Positions 32,897 through 33,030 of a DNA stretch of 33,030 bases are shown here, in pieces (the stretch's first letter is position 1; each line of letters begins with the position of its first letter). Position numbers and translations under genes: made by a program. The notes beneath the pieces are model-generated. The model saw nothing but the letters and a program-made list of their open reading frames with translations. It ran no database searches and was not told the DNA's origin. This DNA comes from Deltaproteobacteria bacterium (GTDB lineage: Bacteria; Myxococcota; XYA12-FULL-58-9): NCBI GenBank assembly GCA_016218825.1, contig JACRCV010000072.1:1-33030 (forward strand), written 5' to 3'.

Positions 32897-32914
32897 ATTG
32901 CGTCAGGAAGCCTC

Positions 32915-33030
32915 GTGCGAGGCAGAAAGGAGGTGCAGAACTCGCAACAGCAGCCCAGCGGATGAAAGCTCCGCCCGACAAACGGCTAGCCACCGGGTCG
33001 GCAGCGAGTCTTGCGTGCAGGATGGGGTGA
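32915..33030 (+). ncRNA. candidate 5' end of a group II intron, cut by the window edge
   Basis: GTGCG at 32915 matches the group II intron 5' consensus GUGYG. The following bases show features I associate with domain I of bacterial group II introns: GCAGAAAGGAGGTGCAG, then GAAAGCTCC, and finally GGCAGCGAGTCTTGCGTG (32999-33016), like the 'agcgagtc-tgcg' stretch of several such introns. No protein in this stretch is convincing. The maturase/reverse transcriptase gene would lie beyond the window, so the call rests on motif memory alone. Confidence 0.38.

Overview
The window is a GC-rich stretch of bacterial chromosome, most likely from a myxobacterium (Myxococcota). The evidence is the combination of two 'myxobacterial-style' Ser/Thr kinases (one fused to an AAA ATPase and TPRs), a short PilZ protein of the TIGR02266 kind, very large Cys-rich secreted proteins with slime-mould-type and thrombospondin-3-like repeats, many lipoproteins, and GTG starts. 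No rRNA, tRNA or CRISPR array was seen. The exact taxon cannot be fixed by reading alone.

Layout. 1-6.6 kb: a small secreted protein, a gene-poor and possibly decayed stretch, then a minus-strand esterase / kinase-ATPase-TPR pair joined by a 4-base stop-start overlap, a GNAT-like protein and a PilZ protein. 6.7-14.8 kb: a lipoprotein, a catechol-type O-methyltransferase, a 1,020-residue secreted protein (Cys-rich motifs, nine calcium-loop repeats, beta-helix), and, divergent from it, a membrane protein followed by a second kinase with a C-terminal TPR. 14.77-18.9 kb: a ferrous-iron uptake unit: DtxR-type repressor fused to FeoA, FeoB, a 55-residue FeoB-associated Cys-rich membrane protein, and an outer-membrane beta-barrel; a 20-bp inverted repeat in front is a good candidate operator. 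18.96-20.9 kb: dapD-dapE of lysine/diaminopimelate synthesis. 21.0-22.7 kb (minus): lipoprotein, YhbY-like RNA-binding protein, LolA-like protein. 22.9-27.1 kb: a DMT permease and a second giant Cys-rich lipoprotein. 27.3-32.0 kb: a TolC-like outer-membrane protein translationally coupled to an RND permease, with no adaptor gene. 32.0-33.03 kb: a truncated gene remnant, a parDE toxin-antitoxin pair with a clear operator/promoter, short direct repeats and what may be the first ~115 bases of a group II intron running off the window.

Nothing here is a wholly new multi-gene system as far as reading can tell. The best leads are: (i) a recurrent promoter layout, TTG-box, exactly 17 bases, TAnnnT, then a start codon 6-7 bases later with no Shine-Dalgarno, at three unrelated genes, which predicts leaderless mRNAs; (ii) an internal start inside the DtxR-FeoA fusion that would also give free FeoA; (iii) higher-order three-unit duplication in the calcium-repeat protein; (iv) a two-copy intergenic hairpin repeat; (v) kinases whose HRDxK lysine is replaced (Gln and Thr); (vi) the adaptor-less RND pair; (vii) the candidate group II intron beside the toxin-antitoxin locus.
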